Part shown: piece by piece, positions 9,409 through 17,382 of the stretch
Numbering within the stretch: the stretch's first letter is position 1
Layout: the number at the start of each line of letters is the position of its first letter
Source: Alphaproteobacteria bacterium
Lineage (GTDB): Bacteria > Pseudomonadota > Alphaproteobacteria > SHVV01
Assembly: GCA_009694095.1 (NCBI GenBank)
Contig: SHVV01000007.1
Coordinates: forward strand, 1 to 36,278
DNA length: 36,278 nucleotides
Reading direction: 5' to 3'
Position numbers and translations under genes: made by a program
Notes under the pieces: model-generated
What the model was told of the DNA's origin: nothing
Seen by the model: only the letters and a program-made list of their open reading frames with translations
Databases searched by the model: none

Positions 9409-11169
9409 CTATACCAACATCTTTCCTTCGGCCGAGACTTCGGGCCTCTTGTCCTCCGGCCCGAGTATCATGTCGTAATGCGCGGCACCCGACGAAATCA
9501 TCGGAAAGCAATTCTCATCGGGATCGACGACGATGTCGGCGACAACCGGATGCGGCGTCGAGATCATCTGTTCGATCACGTCGTCGAGCTCGCCTGGAGC
9601 GGTTGCACGTAACCCCACCGCACCGAACGCCTCTGCCAGTTTTACGAAATCTGGCAGCGCGTCCATGTACGTTTCGGCATAACGCCCGCCGTGCAACAGC
9701 TCCTGCCACTGGCGCACCATCCCCATGTAGTGATTATTGAGGATGAAAACTTTGACCGGCAGCCGGTACTGAATAATCGTCGAGAGTTCCTGAATGTTCA
9801 TAAGAATCGATGCTTCGCCGGCAACATCGATCACCAGCGAATCCGGGTGTGCGACCTGGACACCCATGGCCGCCGGCAGCCCATAGCCCATCGTTCCGAG
9901 CCCGCCCGATGTCATCCACCGGTTGGGCTCCTCAAATCGAAGAAATTGCGCCGCCCACATCTGGTGCTGGCCCACTTCGGTCGTGATGTAGGCGTCGCGG
10001 CCCTTGATGTGGCGGTACAACCGTTCGAGCGCGAACTGCGGTTTGATGATGTCATCCGATTTGCGATAGCGTAGGCACTCGCGCGCGCGCCAACCGGCGA
10101 TCTTCCCCCACCACGCCTTCAGCGCCTTAGCATCAGGCTTGTAGCACTTCTTGCGCCATACTTTGAGCATGTCGTCGAGCACGCTCCCGACGTCGCCGAC
10201 GATGCCGATATCGACCGAAACATTCTTGTTGATCGACGACGGATCGATGTCGATGTGAATTTTCTTCGAGTTCTTGGCAAACGCGTTCAGCCGCCCGGTA
10301 ACTCGATCGTCGAAGCGGGCACCGACTGCAATCATGACGTCGCACTCGGACATCGCGAGATTCGCCTCGTAGAATCCGTGCATTCCGACCATGCCGAGGA
10401 ACTGTTGGTCGGATCCAGGGAAGCTCCCGAGACCCATCAAGGTGTTGGTGATTGGAAAGCCTGTCAGCTTGACAAATTCGGTCAAGAGCTCGGACGCGCG
10501 CCGCCCCGAATTGATGACACCGCCGCCGGTGTAGAAAAGCGGCCGCTTCGCGGCCGCAATCATCGCTACAGCGGCTTCGATCTTGTCGGGGCTTCCCTTG
10601 ATCTGCGGGCGATAAGTGCGGTGCGTAGCCTCCCGAACGGACGTATAGCGCCCAGTTGCGAGCTGGACGTCCTTTGGCAAGTCGACGACGACCGGCCCCG
10701 GTCGGCCTGATCGGGCGACGTAGAACGCTTCATGGATAATCCGGCCGACATCGTTGACGTCGCGCACGAGGTAATTGTGTTTGGTGCACGGACGGGTGAT
10801 GCCGACCGTGTCGGCTTCCTGAAAGGCGTCGTTGCCGATCAGATGGGTCGCGACTTGGCCGGTCAGACAGACAATTGGAATCGAATCCATCATCGCGTCG
10901 GTCAGGCCGGTAACGGTGTTGGTCGCGCCGGGACCCGAGGTGACGATCAGAGCGCCGACCTTACCGGTCGAGCGTGCATAACCTTCGGCCGCGTGAATCG
11001 CGCCCGCCTCGTGCCTAACAAGAATGTGCCGAATCTGGTTCTGGGAAAAAATCGCGTCGTAAATCGGAAGAACCGCGCCACCAGGATAGCCGAAAATGAT
11101 GTCGACGCCTTCGTCGGCGAGTGCCTTGATGACGATCTCGGCGCCGTTCAATTCGTGGGCCTCGGACAT
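9409..11169 (-). CDS. ilvB: Acetolactate synthase large (catalytic) subunit
   Basis: A 586-residue thiamine-diphosphate and FAD enzyme that makes acetolactate from two pyruvates, the first step of valine/leucine synthesis and parallel step for isoleucine. The N-terminal Pyr domain has GYPGGAVLPIYDAI and the catalytic Glu in VRHEAGAIHAAEGYAR (E54). A central FAD/DHS domain follows. The C-terminal PP domain has GLPAAMGVQ...GEASILMNIQELSTI, in which GEAS replaces the textbook GDGS, a form I recall from other alphaproteobacterial IlvB proteins. The frame is open upstream, but ATG 11169 with AAGGAGG just before it is the clear start. It leads the ilvBNC operon and has its own promoter. Confidence 0.98.
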   Translation of the reverse strand: MSEAHELNGAEIVIKALADEGVDIIFGYPGGAVLPIYDAIFSQNQIRHILVRHEAGAIHAAEGYARSTGKVGALIVTSGPGATNTVTGLTDAMMDSIPIVCLTGQVATHLIGNDAFQEADTVGITRPCTKHNYLVRDVNDVGRIIHEAFYVARSGRPGPVVVDLPKDVQLATGRYTSVREATHRTYRPQIKGSPDKIEAAVAMIAAAKRPLFYTGGGVINSGRRASELLTEFVKLTGFPITNTLMGLGSFPGSDQQFLGMVGMHGFYEANLAMSECDVMIAVGARFDDRVTGRLNAFAKNSKKIHIDIDPSSINKNVSVDIGIVGDVGSVLDDMLKVWRKKCYKPDAKALKAWWGKIAGWRARECLRYRKSDDIIKPQFALERLYRHIKGRDAYITTEVGQHQMWAAQFLRFEEPNRWMTSGGLGTMGYGLPAAMGVQVAHPDSLVIDVAGEASILMNIQELSTIIQYRLPVKVFILNNHYMGMVRQWQELLHGGRYAETYMDALPDFVKLAEAFGAVGLRATAPGELDDVIEQMISTPHPVVADIVVDPDENCFPMISSGAAHYDMILGPEDKRPEVSAEGKMLV

Positions 11170-11317
11170 TGCATCCTCCTTGATCTCCCCGCCTTGCCGG
11201 AAGATCGATTCAGCGCCTTCCCGTGAGTGCGGCAACGGGTGCGCTCGCTGCCTTCGCGGGTCGGGCCCCCGCGCAGCCAAATGCTTGGCACCGCCGAAAG
11301 CCTGTAAAAACGGGCAC
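11170..11317 (-). promoter_or_regulatory. Structured 5' leader of ilvB
   Basis: About 140 nt separate the candidate promoter from the ilvB ATG. Three hairpins are visible on the minus strand: GCCAA-gcat-TTGGC (11289-11276), CGCGGG-7nt-CCCGCG (11273-11255), and CCCGT-10nt-ACGGG near 11239-11220. None is followed by a U-tract, and I see no branched-chain-rich leader peptide, so its role is unclear. The ribosome binding site AAGGAGG lies at its 3' end. Confidence 0.4.
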
Positions 11318-11346
11318 AACCTAGTGGCCCACCCCCGTCCGGTCAA
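11318..11346 (-). promoter_or_regulatory. Promoter of ilvBNC
   Basis: TTGACC at 11346-11341, a 17-bp spacer, TAGGTT at 11323-11318, minus strand. The -35 matches the alphaproteobacterial housekeeping form (TTGAC). It lies directly after the miaA terminator-like hairpin, as expected for the start of a new transcription unit. Confidence 0.6.
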
Positions 11347-11359
11347 CAAAAATCAGCAA

Positions 11360-11398
11360 ATAAATGAGAAGATTTTTGGTAACAATCTTTCCATTTAT
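11360..11398 (-). terminator. AT-rich hairpin at miaA stop codon (likely terminator)
   Basis: ATAAATGGAAAGAT (11398-11385) pairs with ATCTTCTCATTTAT (11373-11360), a 14-bp stem with one G-U and one A/C mismatch and an 11-nt loop. It begins within the last codons of miaA, and the T-rich TTTGCTGATTTTTG follows. It separates miaA from the ilvB promoter. The stem is AT-rich, so strength is uncertain. Confidence 0.5.
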
Positions 11399-12282
11399 TG
11401 CTCAACGACCGGTGTCCAGTCGGCCATTTGATGTCGAAACCAGGTCGATTGGCGTTTGGCGTACTGCCGCGTGGCGGCCTGGCCGTTGGCGATCGCTCCA
11501 TCGAGCCCTATTTCGCCCCGGATATAAGCCCGCAGCGCCGAGGCGCCAACGGCTTTCATCGCCGGGAGCATCGGGTCATGGCCGAGCGCATCCAGCGCGC
11601 GCACTTCTTCGACGGCACCGGCGGCGACCATCGCGGCGAACCGCCGATCGATCCGCGCCACCAGTTCGTCGCGCGCCGGAGTCAGGATCAGGCGCGCAAG
11701 CGGTGAAAATCGCGGTGCACTCTCGCCTTCTGCCTGCCACGCCGCCAGCGACCGCCCGGTCGCGGCTAGAACCTCCCACGCGCGAGCGAGGCGTTGCCCG
11801 TCCCGCCAACCGATCCGCGCCGCCATCACCGGATCTCGTTGCTCAAGACGGCGGTGAAGAGCTTCCGGCCCGATCGCCGCGAGCAGGGCCCGGCTCTCGG
11901 CGCGCACCGTCGCTGGAATATCGGGGATCGGCGCCAATCCCTCAAGGAGCGCCCGGAAATAGAGCCCGCTACCCCCAACCACAATCGCGATCTTCCCAGC
12001 TGAAGTAGCGGCTTCGATCGCTTCCAAGGCAAGACCGCGCCAACGCCCGGCCGAGCAGTATTCGCCGGCATCCAAGCAGCCGTACAAGCAGTGTTCGACA
12101 CGCGCCGTATCTTCGAGCGAAGGCCGCGCCGTCAAGATACGGAGTTCACGGTAGACTTGCTGGCTATCGGCGTTAACAATCACGGCACCGCCGTGCCTCT
12201 TCAGTCCCTCGGCGAGCGCAATCGCAACCTGCGATTTTCCGCTCGCCGTCGGTCCCGCCAGTAAAATAGCGCGTGTCGTCAC
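11395..12282 (-). CDS. miaA: tRNA dimethylallyltransferase MiaA
   Basis: A 295-residue enzyme that adds a dimethylallyl group to A37 of tRNAs reading UNN codons. The P-loop GPTASGKS is at residues 10-17. The DSQQVYREL segment starting at D39 carries the catalytic Asp and substrate-gripping residues, and GGSGLYFRAL and the C-terminal YAKRQSTWFRHQ motif are typical. The start is GTG at 12282 with AAGGG six bases upstream. It is divergently transcribed from serB across 76 bp. Length is normal. Confidence 0.96.
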   Translation of the reverse strand: MTTRAILLAGPTASGKSQVAIALAEGLKRHGGAVIVNADSQQVYRELRILTARPSLEDTARVEHCLYGCLDAGEYCSAGRWRGLALEAIEAATSAGKIAIVVGGSGLYFRALLEGLAPIPDIPATVRAESRALLAAIGPEALHRRLEQRDPVMAARIGWRDGQRLARAWEVLAATGRSLAAWQAEGESAPRFSPLARLILTPARDELVARIDRRFAAMVAAGAVEEVRALDALGHDPMLPAMKAVGASALRAYIRGEIGLDGAIANGQAATRQYAKRQSTWFRHQMADWTPVVEQ

Positions 12283-12358
12283 GACAAACCCTTACGGTGG
12301 CGTTATCCTCGCCTTCGCGTATCGCCAAGCACCGGTCTCTGCAACCGTCCGCCCGCTT

Positions 12359-13285
12359 ATGAAATATGTTATAACGATCGTTGGCGATACAGCACTACGG
12401 CCGCTCGATACCGTGACGCTCGATAAGGCGGTCACCGCACTCGCGAACGCCAACGCGGCGCTGGCAAGTCCCGATTGGTTGGCAAAGCGTCAAGCCGTCG
12501 ATATCGCTTTCGATGGCATGTTGCCGCTGAAGGCTCTTCACCTCGTTCAAAGCGCACTCGGTGACGCTCCGTTCGACATCTGTGCTCAGCCGATCGAAGG
12601 GCGGCGCAAGAAACTTCTGGTCGCCGACATGGACTCAACGATTCTTGCCGACGAAACCATCGACGAGATCGCGGCCGAGGTAGGAAAGAAAAAGGACATT
12701 GCACAGATCACGCTTCAAGCGATGGAGGGCAAGCTCAAGTACGCCGATTCACTCCGCCGCCGCGTCGCACTTCTGGCCGGAACCGGGCTCGACAAACTCG
12801 ACGCGGTGCTCGCTCGGCTCGCTCTCAACCGCGGCGCGGCGACGCTCATTGCAACGATGAAACAAAGTGGCGCCATGACTGTCCTCGTTACGGGTGGATT
12901 TTCCTATTTCACGGCGCCGGTCGCGGCTGCGCTTGGCTTCGATCGCTTCCACGCAAACCAGCTTGAATTCGAGCGGGGCAGGCTCACCGGCAAGGTCAAG
13001 GAGCCAATCCTCGACGCGGCGGCCAAGCGAAGTATCCTCGAGACGACTTCGCGCGAGCTCGGCATCGAACTTCGAGCCACCGTCGCGGTCGGCGACGGCG
13101 CCAACGATCTCGGGATGATCGAGGCGGCAAGCCTCGGTGTCGCCTTTCGCGGCAAGCCGTCGCTCGCCGCGATGGCCGACGCACAGATCGATCATTCCGA
13201 CTTGACGACCGTTCTCTATTTTCAAGGATTTCACGAGCGCGAGATCATCGTCCGGTCGGACGCGCTCACGTTTGGCAAACAATAA
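12359..13285 (+). CDS. serB: Phosphoserine phosphatase SerB
   Basis: A 308-residue HAD-superfamily enzyme releasing serine from phosphoserine, the last step of serine synthesis. HAD motif I is VADMDSTIL with nucleophile D90 and acid/base D92. Motif II is the VTGGFSYF region. Motif IV is VGDGANDLGMI with Mg-binding aspartates. The first about 80 residues form an ACT-like N-terminal region as in other long SerB proteins. It is followed immediately by a strong terminator shared with convergent degP. Confidence 0.97.
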   Translation: MKYVITIVGDTALRPLDTVTLDKAVTALANANAALASPDWLAKRQAVDIAFDGMLPLKALHLVQSALGDAPFDICAQPIEGRRKKLLVADMDSTILADETIDEIAAEVGKKKDIAQITLQAMEGKLKYADSLRRRVALLAGTGLDKLDAVLARLALNRGAATLIATMKQSGAMTVLVTGGFSYFTAPVAAALGFDRFHANQLEFERGRLTGKVKEPILDAAAKRSILETTSRELGIELRATVAVGDGANDLGMIEAASLGVAFRGKPSLAAMADAQIDHSDLTTVLYFQGFHEREIIVRSDALTFGKQ

Positions 13286-13308
13286 AGGCGGGGCACCCCG
13301 CCTTTTTG
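13284..13308. terminator. Intrinsic terminator between serB and degP
   Basis: AAAGGCGGG-gcac-CCCGCCTTTTTG: a GC-rich stem flanked by A3 and T5, starting at the serB stop. On the opposite strand it also ends with TTTATT, so it probably serves both convergent genes. Confidence 0.9.
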
Positions 13309-13333
13309 TCTAGTCGATGTTCCGACGATCGAT

Positions 13334-14950
13334 TCAGCCGCCTTCGAGCCGCAACGCGATAAAGCGGAGGTCGTCGCCGCTCTGTACCAGGAGAAGAACC
13401 GATTTCCGTTTCGCGTCCTGGATCTTCTTGACCTTATCGGCGACTTCAGCCGGCGCACCGACCTCTTCCTGACCGACCTCAACGATGATATCGCCCGGCT
13501 TCAAGCCCTTTTCCGCCGCCGGTGTATCCTTGTTCACCTCGGTGACGACCACGCCGCGAGCGCCGTCAGGAAGATTGAATCGTTGCTTGGTTTCGGGGTT
13601 GATCGCCGACAGCGTCAATCCGAGCGTTGCCAACGTTTCGCTCTTCCCGACCGGCGGCTTCGGATCGACCGACGCGACTTTCTGTTCGTCTTCCGGCAAC
13701 TCGCCGACTTTGACTTCGAACGTCATAGACTTGCCTTTTCGCCAAACGCCAACTTTGACCGGCTTGCCGATCTTGGTTTCAGCGACGAGGCGCGGAAGAC
13801 GGCGCATATCCTTCACGTCCTTGCCATCGAAGGTCAGCACGATGTCGCCGGCCTCGATTCCGGCCTTCTTCGCCGGACCATCGCCGGCGACGCCGGCAAT
13901 CAGCGCGCCGCGCGTTTCGCCAAGACTAAGGCTCTCGGCGATCTCATCGGTCACCGTCTGAATGCGGACGCCGAGCCAACCGCGCCTGGGCTTGCCATAC
14001 TCAAGCAGCTGTTCGATCACGGGGCGGGCCAACCCCGCCGGGATGGCAAACCCAAGTCCGACGCTGCCACCGGACGGCGAGAAGATCGCCGTATTGATGC
14101 CGATCACTTCACCATCGTTGTTGAACATCGGACCGCCGGAATTGCCCCGGTTGATCGACGCATCCGTTTGCAGGAAATCATCGTACGGGCCGGCGTTGAT
14201 GTTGCGGCCGCGCGCCGAGAGAATGCCGACCGTAACGGTGCCGCCGAGGTTGAACGGATTGCCGATCGCGATGACCCAATCGCCGACCCGCGTCTTGTCC
14301 GAATCGCCCCACTTGATCGCCGGAAGTTTGCGTTCGGTCTTAAGCCGCAGTACGGCCAAGTCGGTCTTCGTGTCGCGTGCGATGATCGTCGCTTCCACGG
14401 TGGTGTCGTCGTGAAGGGTCACCCGAATCTCGTCAGCTTCGGCGATAACGTGATTGTTGGTCACGACGATGCCGCTCGAATCAATAATAAATCCCGAGCC
14501 TACCGACGTGGAGCGTCGCCCCGAAGGCCGATCGCCGCTGCCGCGTTCTCGTTCCTGGCGCTCGAAAAAGTCGCGGAAAAATTCCTCGAACGGCGATCCG
14601 GGCGGAAATTGCGGAGTTGGGATGGCCTCGCGCGGGTTCTGACTGCGCCGAGCGGTCTGCTGCGGTGCGGAGGTGGTCGAGATGTTGACAACCATCGGCA
14701 GCAATTTTTCCGCGAGATCGGCAAAACTTTCGAGCGCCGACGCGCGCGAGGGTTTGGCTGCCGGAGCGGGTCGCGAGGTTTGCGCTTCGCTTGCGAGCGG
14801 CAGGGTAAGCGTGAGCGCGAGCGCAGCGGCACCTAGCCAGATTCCAGCCGCGCTCTTTCGCCCGGCGCACATGGCCACGGGCCGGCCGGCGTTTTGTCCA
14901 ATCCTACCGCTCATGGGGGTCAGCTCCGTGGCCGTCGATCTCGTGTCCAT
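13334..14950 (-). CDS. degP: Periplasmic serine protease/chaperone, DegP/HtrA family (Do)
   Basis: A 538-residue envelope protease that degrades or refolds misfolded exported proteins. A signal peptide lies in residues about 31-56 (GIWLGAAALALTLTLPLASEA), preceded by a long charged N-terminus. The trypsin-like domain has the triad H167 (TNNHV), D197 (TDLAVL) and S271 (GNSGGP), and two PDZ domains follow (about 325-420 and 435-535). The start ATG 14950 has AAGG six bases upstream. Inner Met13 or Met27 would give a shorter, more standard leader and cannot be excluded. It lies downstream of hflK-hflC-DUF2065 with a 134-bp gap, so it may have its own promoter. Confidence 0.96.
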   Translation of the reverse strand: MDTRSTATELTPMSGRIGQNAGRPVAMCAGRKSAAGIWLGAAALALTLTLPLASEAQTSRPAPAAKPSRASALESFADLAEKLLPMVVNISTTSAPQQTARRSQNPREAIPTPQFPPGSPFEEFFRDFFERQERERGSGDRPSGRRSTSVGSGFIIDSSGIVVTNNHVIAEADEIRVTLHDDTTVEATIIARDTKTDLAVLRLKTERKLPAIKWGDSDKTRVGDWVIAIGNPFNLGGTVTVGILSARGRNINAGPYDDFLQTDASINRGNSGGPMFNNDGEVIGINTAIFSPSGGSVGLGFAIPAGLARPVIEQLLEYGKPRRGWLGVRIQTVTDEIAESLSLGETRGALIAGVAGDGPAKKAGIEAGDIVLTFDGKDVKDMRRLPRLVAETKIGKPVKVGVWRKGKSMTFEVKVGELPEDEQKVASVDPKPPVGKSETLATLGLTLSAINPETKQRFNLPDGARGVVVTEVNKDTPAAEKGLKPGDIIVEVGQEEVGAPAEVADKVKKIQDAKRKSVLLLVQSGDDLRFIALRLEGG

Positions 14951-15005
14951 TGCGTGCCTTGTCTCTAGGTTCGTATCTAGCCTAATGTAAGGAGATTCCC
15001 ACTTA

Positions 15006-15035
15006 CTTCGACCCTGCTGCTCGAATTAATGTCAA
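15006..15035 (-). promoter_or_regulatory. Possible degP promoter
   Basis: A perfect TTGACA at 15035-15030 on the minus strand. The best -10 at an 18-bp spacing is TCGAAG (15011-15006), a poor match. I did not see a convincing RpoE- or RpoH-type sequence in the 134-bp gap. Confidence 0.25.
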
Positions 15036-15084
15036 TCCGTGGCAGCGTTGAAATACCGCACTTCGCTGTGCCTCGAAGTCCGGC

Positions 15085-15270
15085 TTAGGCTCTGACCAAC
15101 CAGACGAGCCCGACGCCGACGCCGGCTATGGTGACCCCACCCATGCGTAGGTTGGTCGGCGGAACCGATTGCGCCAGTTCCATCATCCGTTTCAATCCGT
15201 CCGGAAACAACGCGTACAGCGATCCTTCAATCACCAGGACCAAGCCCATGGCCGTCAGAAAATCTAGCAC
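15085..15270 (-). CDS. DUF2065 small membrane protein
   Basis: A 61-residue protein with two hydrophobic stretches (LTAMGLVLVIEGSLYALF and MGGVTIAGVGVGLVWLV) joined by a short polar loop with the PDGLKRMM sequence, which is the DUF2065 pattern. Function is not established. The frame opens further upstream, but GTG at 15270, eight bases after the hflC stop, gives the usual family beginning (xxDFLTAMGLVLVIEG); no strong ribosome binding site is seen. Lying between hflC and degP, it is plausibly an accessory of membrane quality control. Confidence 0.88.
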   Translation of the reverse strand: MLDFLTAMGLVLVIEGSLYALFPDGLKRMMELAQSVPPTNLRMGGVTIAGVGVGLVWLVRA

Positions 15271-15277
15271 GCGCGCG

Positions 15278-16168
15278 TCACTTGGGGTTCGTGGCGCCTG
15301 GGAGGCGTCCCCTGAGGTCATTGAAATAGCGGAAAAATTCCGTATCGGGGTTCAGGATCATCGTGGTGTCGCCGCCGCCCAGCGCTTCGGCGTAAGCCTG
15401 CATTGAGCGATAGAACGCGAAGAATTCCGGGTCCTTTCCGTACGCCTCGGCAAAGATCCGGTTCCGTTCGCCGTCGCCTTCGCCGCGCAAGATCTGCGCC
15501 TTGCGGTGCGCCTCGGCTAGAAGGACCGTCTTCCCTCGATCGGCGTTAGCGCGGATCAGTTGAGCTTGTTCCGCCCCTTGTGCGCGAAATTCTTTCGCCT
15601 CGCGTTCGCGCTCGGCCTTCATGCGTCCATAGATCGCTTGAGCGTTGGCATCGGGCAGATCGGCGCGCTTGATTCGAACATCGACGACGTTGATGCCGAA
15701 TTCCTTGGCCTCGCGGTTGACGAGTTCAGCGGTTTGACGCATCAGCTTGCTGCGCTCGGCCGAAAGAACGGCCGAGAGCGGCACCTCGCCCAAGACCGAT
15801 CGCATGCTGGAGTTGAGCATGGCGGCCAACCGCGATCGGGCGCCGAACTCGTTGCCCACGGCCTGATAAAACTTCAGCGGGTCGACGATCTGGTAACGCA
15901 GGAACGCGTCGACGACGAGCCGTTTCTGGTCGGAAGCGATGATTTCTTCGGCGACTCCGTCATAGATCAGAACGCGTTTGTCGAACGAAACGACGTTCTG
16001 GATTAACGGGATCTTGGCGTACAACCCCGGCTCTTTAATGGTGCGCTTGGGCTCGCCAAATTGGAGGACCAGGACCTGCTCCGTTTGCTGGACCGTAAAA
16101 AAGGTCGACATGAGAGCGATGGCCGCGACGACGACCACGCCGACAGCGATGACGAGAACTCGGTTCAT
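15278..16168 (-). CDS. hflC: FtsH modulator HflC
   Basis: A 296-residue SPFH/prohibitin-family membrane protein that with HflK forms a large cage controlling the FtsH protease. One N-terminal membrane helix (about 4-24) precedes the SPFH domain (QQTEQVLVLQFGEPKRTIKEPGLYAKIPLIQNVVSFDKR) and a helical coiled-coil region rich in A/E/R. The start used is the ATG at 16168, whose A is the last base of the hflK TGA (TGATG). A GTG one codon earlier is possible. The one-base overlap means coupled translation with hflK. Confidence 0.96.
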   Translation of the reverse strand: MNRVLVIAVGVVVVAAIALMSTFFTVQQTEQVLVLQFGEPKRTIKEPGLYAKIPLIQNVVSFDKRVLIYDGVAEEIIASDQKRLVVDAFLRYQIVDPLKFYQAVGNEFGARSRLAAMLNSSMRSVLGEVPLSAVLSAERSKLMRQTAELVNREAKEFGINVVDVRIKRADLPDANAQAIYGRMKAEREREAKEFRAQGAEQAQLIRANADRGKTVLLAEAHRKAQILRGEGDGERNRIFAEAYGKDPEFFAFYRSMQAYAEALGGGDTTMILNPDTEFFRYFNDLRGRLPGATNPK

Positions 16169-17238
16169 CACTTGCTCTCCTTCTTGCGTTGGAGTTCCGG
16201 CAGCGGCAGGTAGGGCACAACGCCACTGCCCCCGGGAGACGGGTCGACCAACACTTTCTGCGAGCTGCGCAGGACCTTCTCCATCGTTTCGATATAAATG
16301 CGACGCTGCGTCACCTCCTTGGCGCGCAGGTACTGGGTGTAAACGGCGAGAAAACGTCGTGCATCGCCGTCGGCTCGCAACTCGGTTTCTTGCTTGTACG
16401 CCAGAGCATCCTGGAGCATTTGTTCGCTCTCGCCGCGCGCGCGCGGGATGATGTCGTTTGCATACGACTCGGCCTCGTTTTTCTGGCGTTCGAGGTCGGC
16501 GCGCGCCCGCTGTACATCGCGGAATGCATCGATCACCGCGTTCGGCGGATCGACCTTTTGAAGCTTGACTTCGGTAATCTGGATGCCGGCCTTGTAGCTA
16601 TCGAGGATTTGTTGCGCCAGGGTTCGAACATCAGTCTGAATCTCCGAGCGTCCCTCGGTCACGGCGCGCTGAAACAGCGTCTTGCCGATAACCTCGCGCA
16701 TGGCGCTTTCGGCGACCATTTTTACGTTCGCGTCCGGCTGGGCGATGTTGAATAGATATTGTCCGGCGTCCCTGATGATCCAAAATACGGTAAAGTCGAC
16801 GTCGACGATGTTCTCGTCGCCCGTCAGCATTAAGCTTTCCTCGGCGACATCGCGGGCCCCCGAACCACGACCCGACTCGACCGCGCCACGAAACCCGATG
16901 TCCACGCGATTGACCCGAGTGACCTTCGGCGTTTCGACTGTTTCGATCGGCGTGGGCAAGTGGTAGTTAAGTCCCGGCATTGTCGTTTCGACCCACTTGC
17001 CGAATCGCAGAACAACGCCTTGCTCGTCAGTGCCGACGCGGTAAAACCCGCTGCCGATCCAGACCACGGCGAGCACCAAGACGATCAAGACGAGCATCCG
17101 CTTCGAACCGCCGCCGCCCGGCAGTATGCCGCGGAAGCGATCTTGGCCGCGGCGCAAAAGATCTTCGAGATTCGGGGGTTGCGGCCCTCGCGGACCTTGT
17201 CCCCACGGACCACCACCACCTTGTTGGTTCCACGGCAT
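16168..17238 (-). CDS. hflK: FtsH modulator HflK
   Basis: A 356-residue SPFH-family partner of HflC. It has the typical Gly/Pro-rich cytoplasmic N-terminus starting MPWNQQGGGGPWGQG, a membrane helix at about 48-64, the SPFH domain (YRVGTDEQGVVLRFGKWVETTMPGLNYHLP) and a long helical C-terminal part (DLERQKNEAESYANDIIPRA). Chosen start: ATG 17238, which begins exactly at the family's MPWN sequence; upstream in-frame sequence is not family-like. It is the first gene of hflK-hflC-DUF2065(-degP), with its own promoter, divergent from mrp. Confidence 0.97.
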   Translation of the reverse strand: MPWNQQGGGGPWGQGPRGPQPPNLEDLLRRGQDRFRGILPGGGGSKRMLVLIVLVLAVVWIGSGFYRVGTDEQGVVLRFGKWVETTMPGLNYHLPTPIETVETPKVTRVNRVDIGFRGAVESGRGSGARDVAEESLMLTGDENIVDVDFTVFWIIRDAGQYLFNIAQPDANVKMVAESAMREVIGKTLFQRAVTEGRSEIQTDVRTLAQQILDSYKAGIQITEVKLQKVDPPNAVIDAFRDVQRARADLERQKNEAESYANDIIPRARGESEQMLQDALAYKQETELRADGDARRFLAVYTQYLRAKEVTQRRIYIETMEKVLRSSQKVLVDPSPGGSGVVPYLPLPELQRKKESK

Positions 17239-17298
17239 GATCAATCCCAGAGTGTTGATACCGGCGCCTCCGGCGGGTTTCTTTTGCCGGTGCGCCAG

Positions 17299-17327
17299 TT
17301 TATATGACACTGATACCGCACACGCAA
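17299..17327 (-). promoter_or_regulatory. Promoter of hflK operon
   Basis: Minus strand TTGCGT (17327-17322), 17-bp spacer, TATAAA (17304-17299), about 60 bp before the hflK ATG. Good -10 match. A CAACCG...CGGTTG inverted repeat lies just upstream, near 17329-17350, in the divergent region shared with mrp and may be an operator; that is inference. Confidence 0.55.
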
Positions 17328-17382
17328 CGCAACCGTTCTTTTTCGCGGTTGTTCAGCGCACGGCAGTATTGGAGTGAGACAT

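Noticed and set aside
11170-11349. 60-residue N-terminal extension of IlvB
   Set aside because: It runs through the promoter and leader; ATG 11169 has a strong AAGGAGG and a normal family N-terminus.
13583-14836. 417-codon open frame antisense to degP
   Set aside because: Shadow frame with no recognisable domain; degP is intact with catalytic triad.
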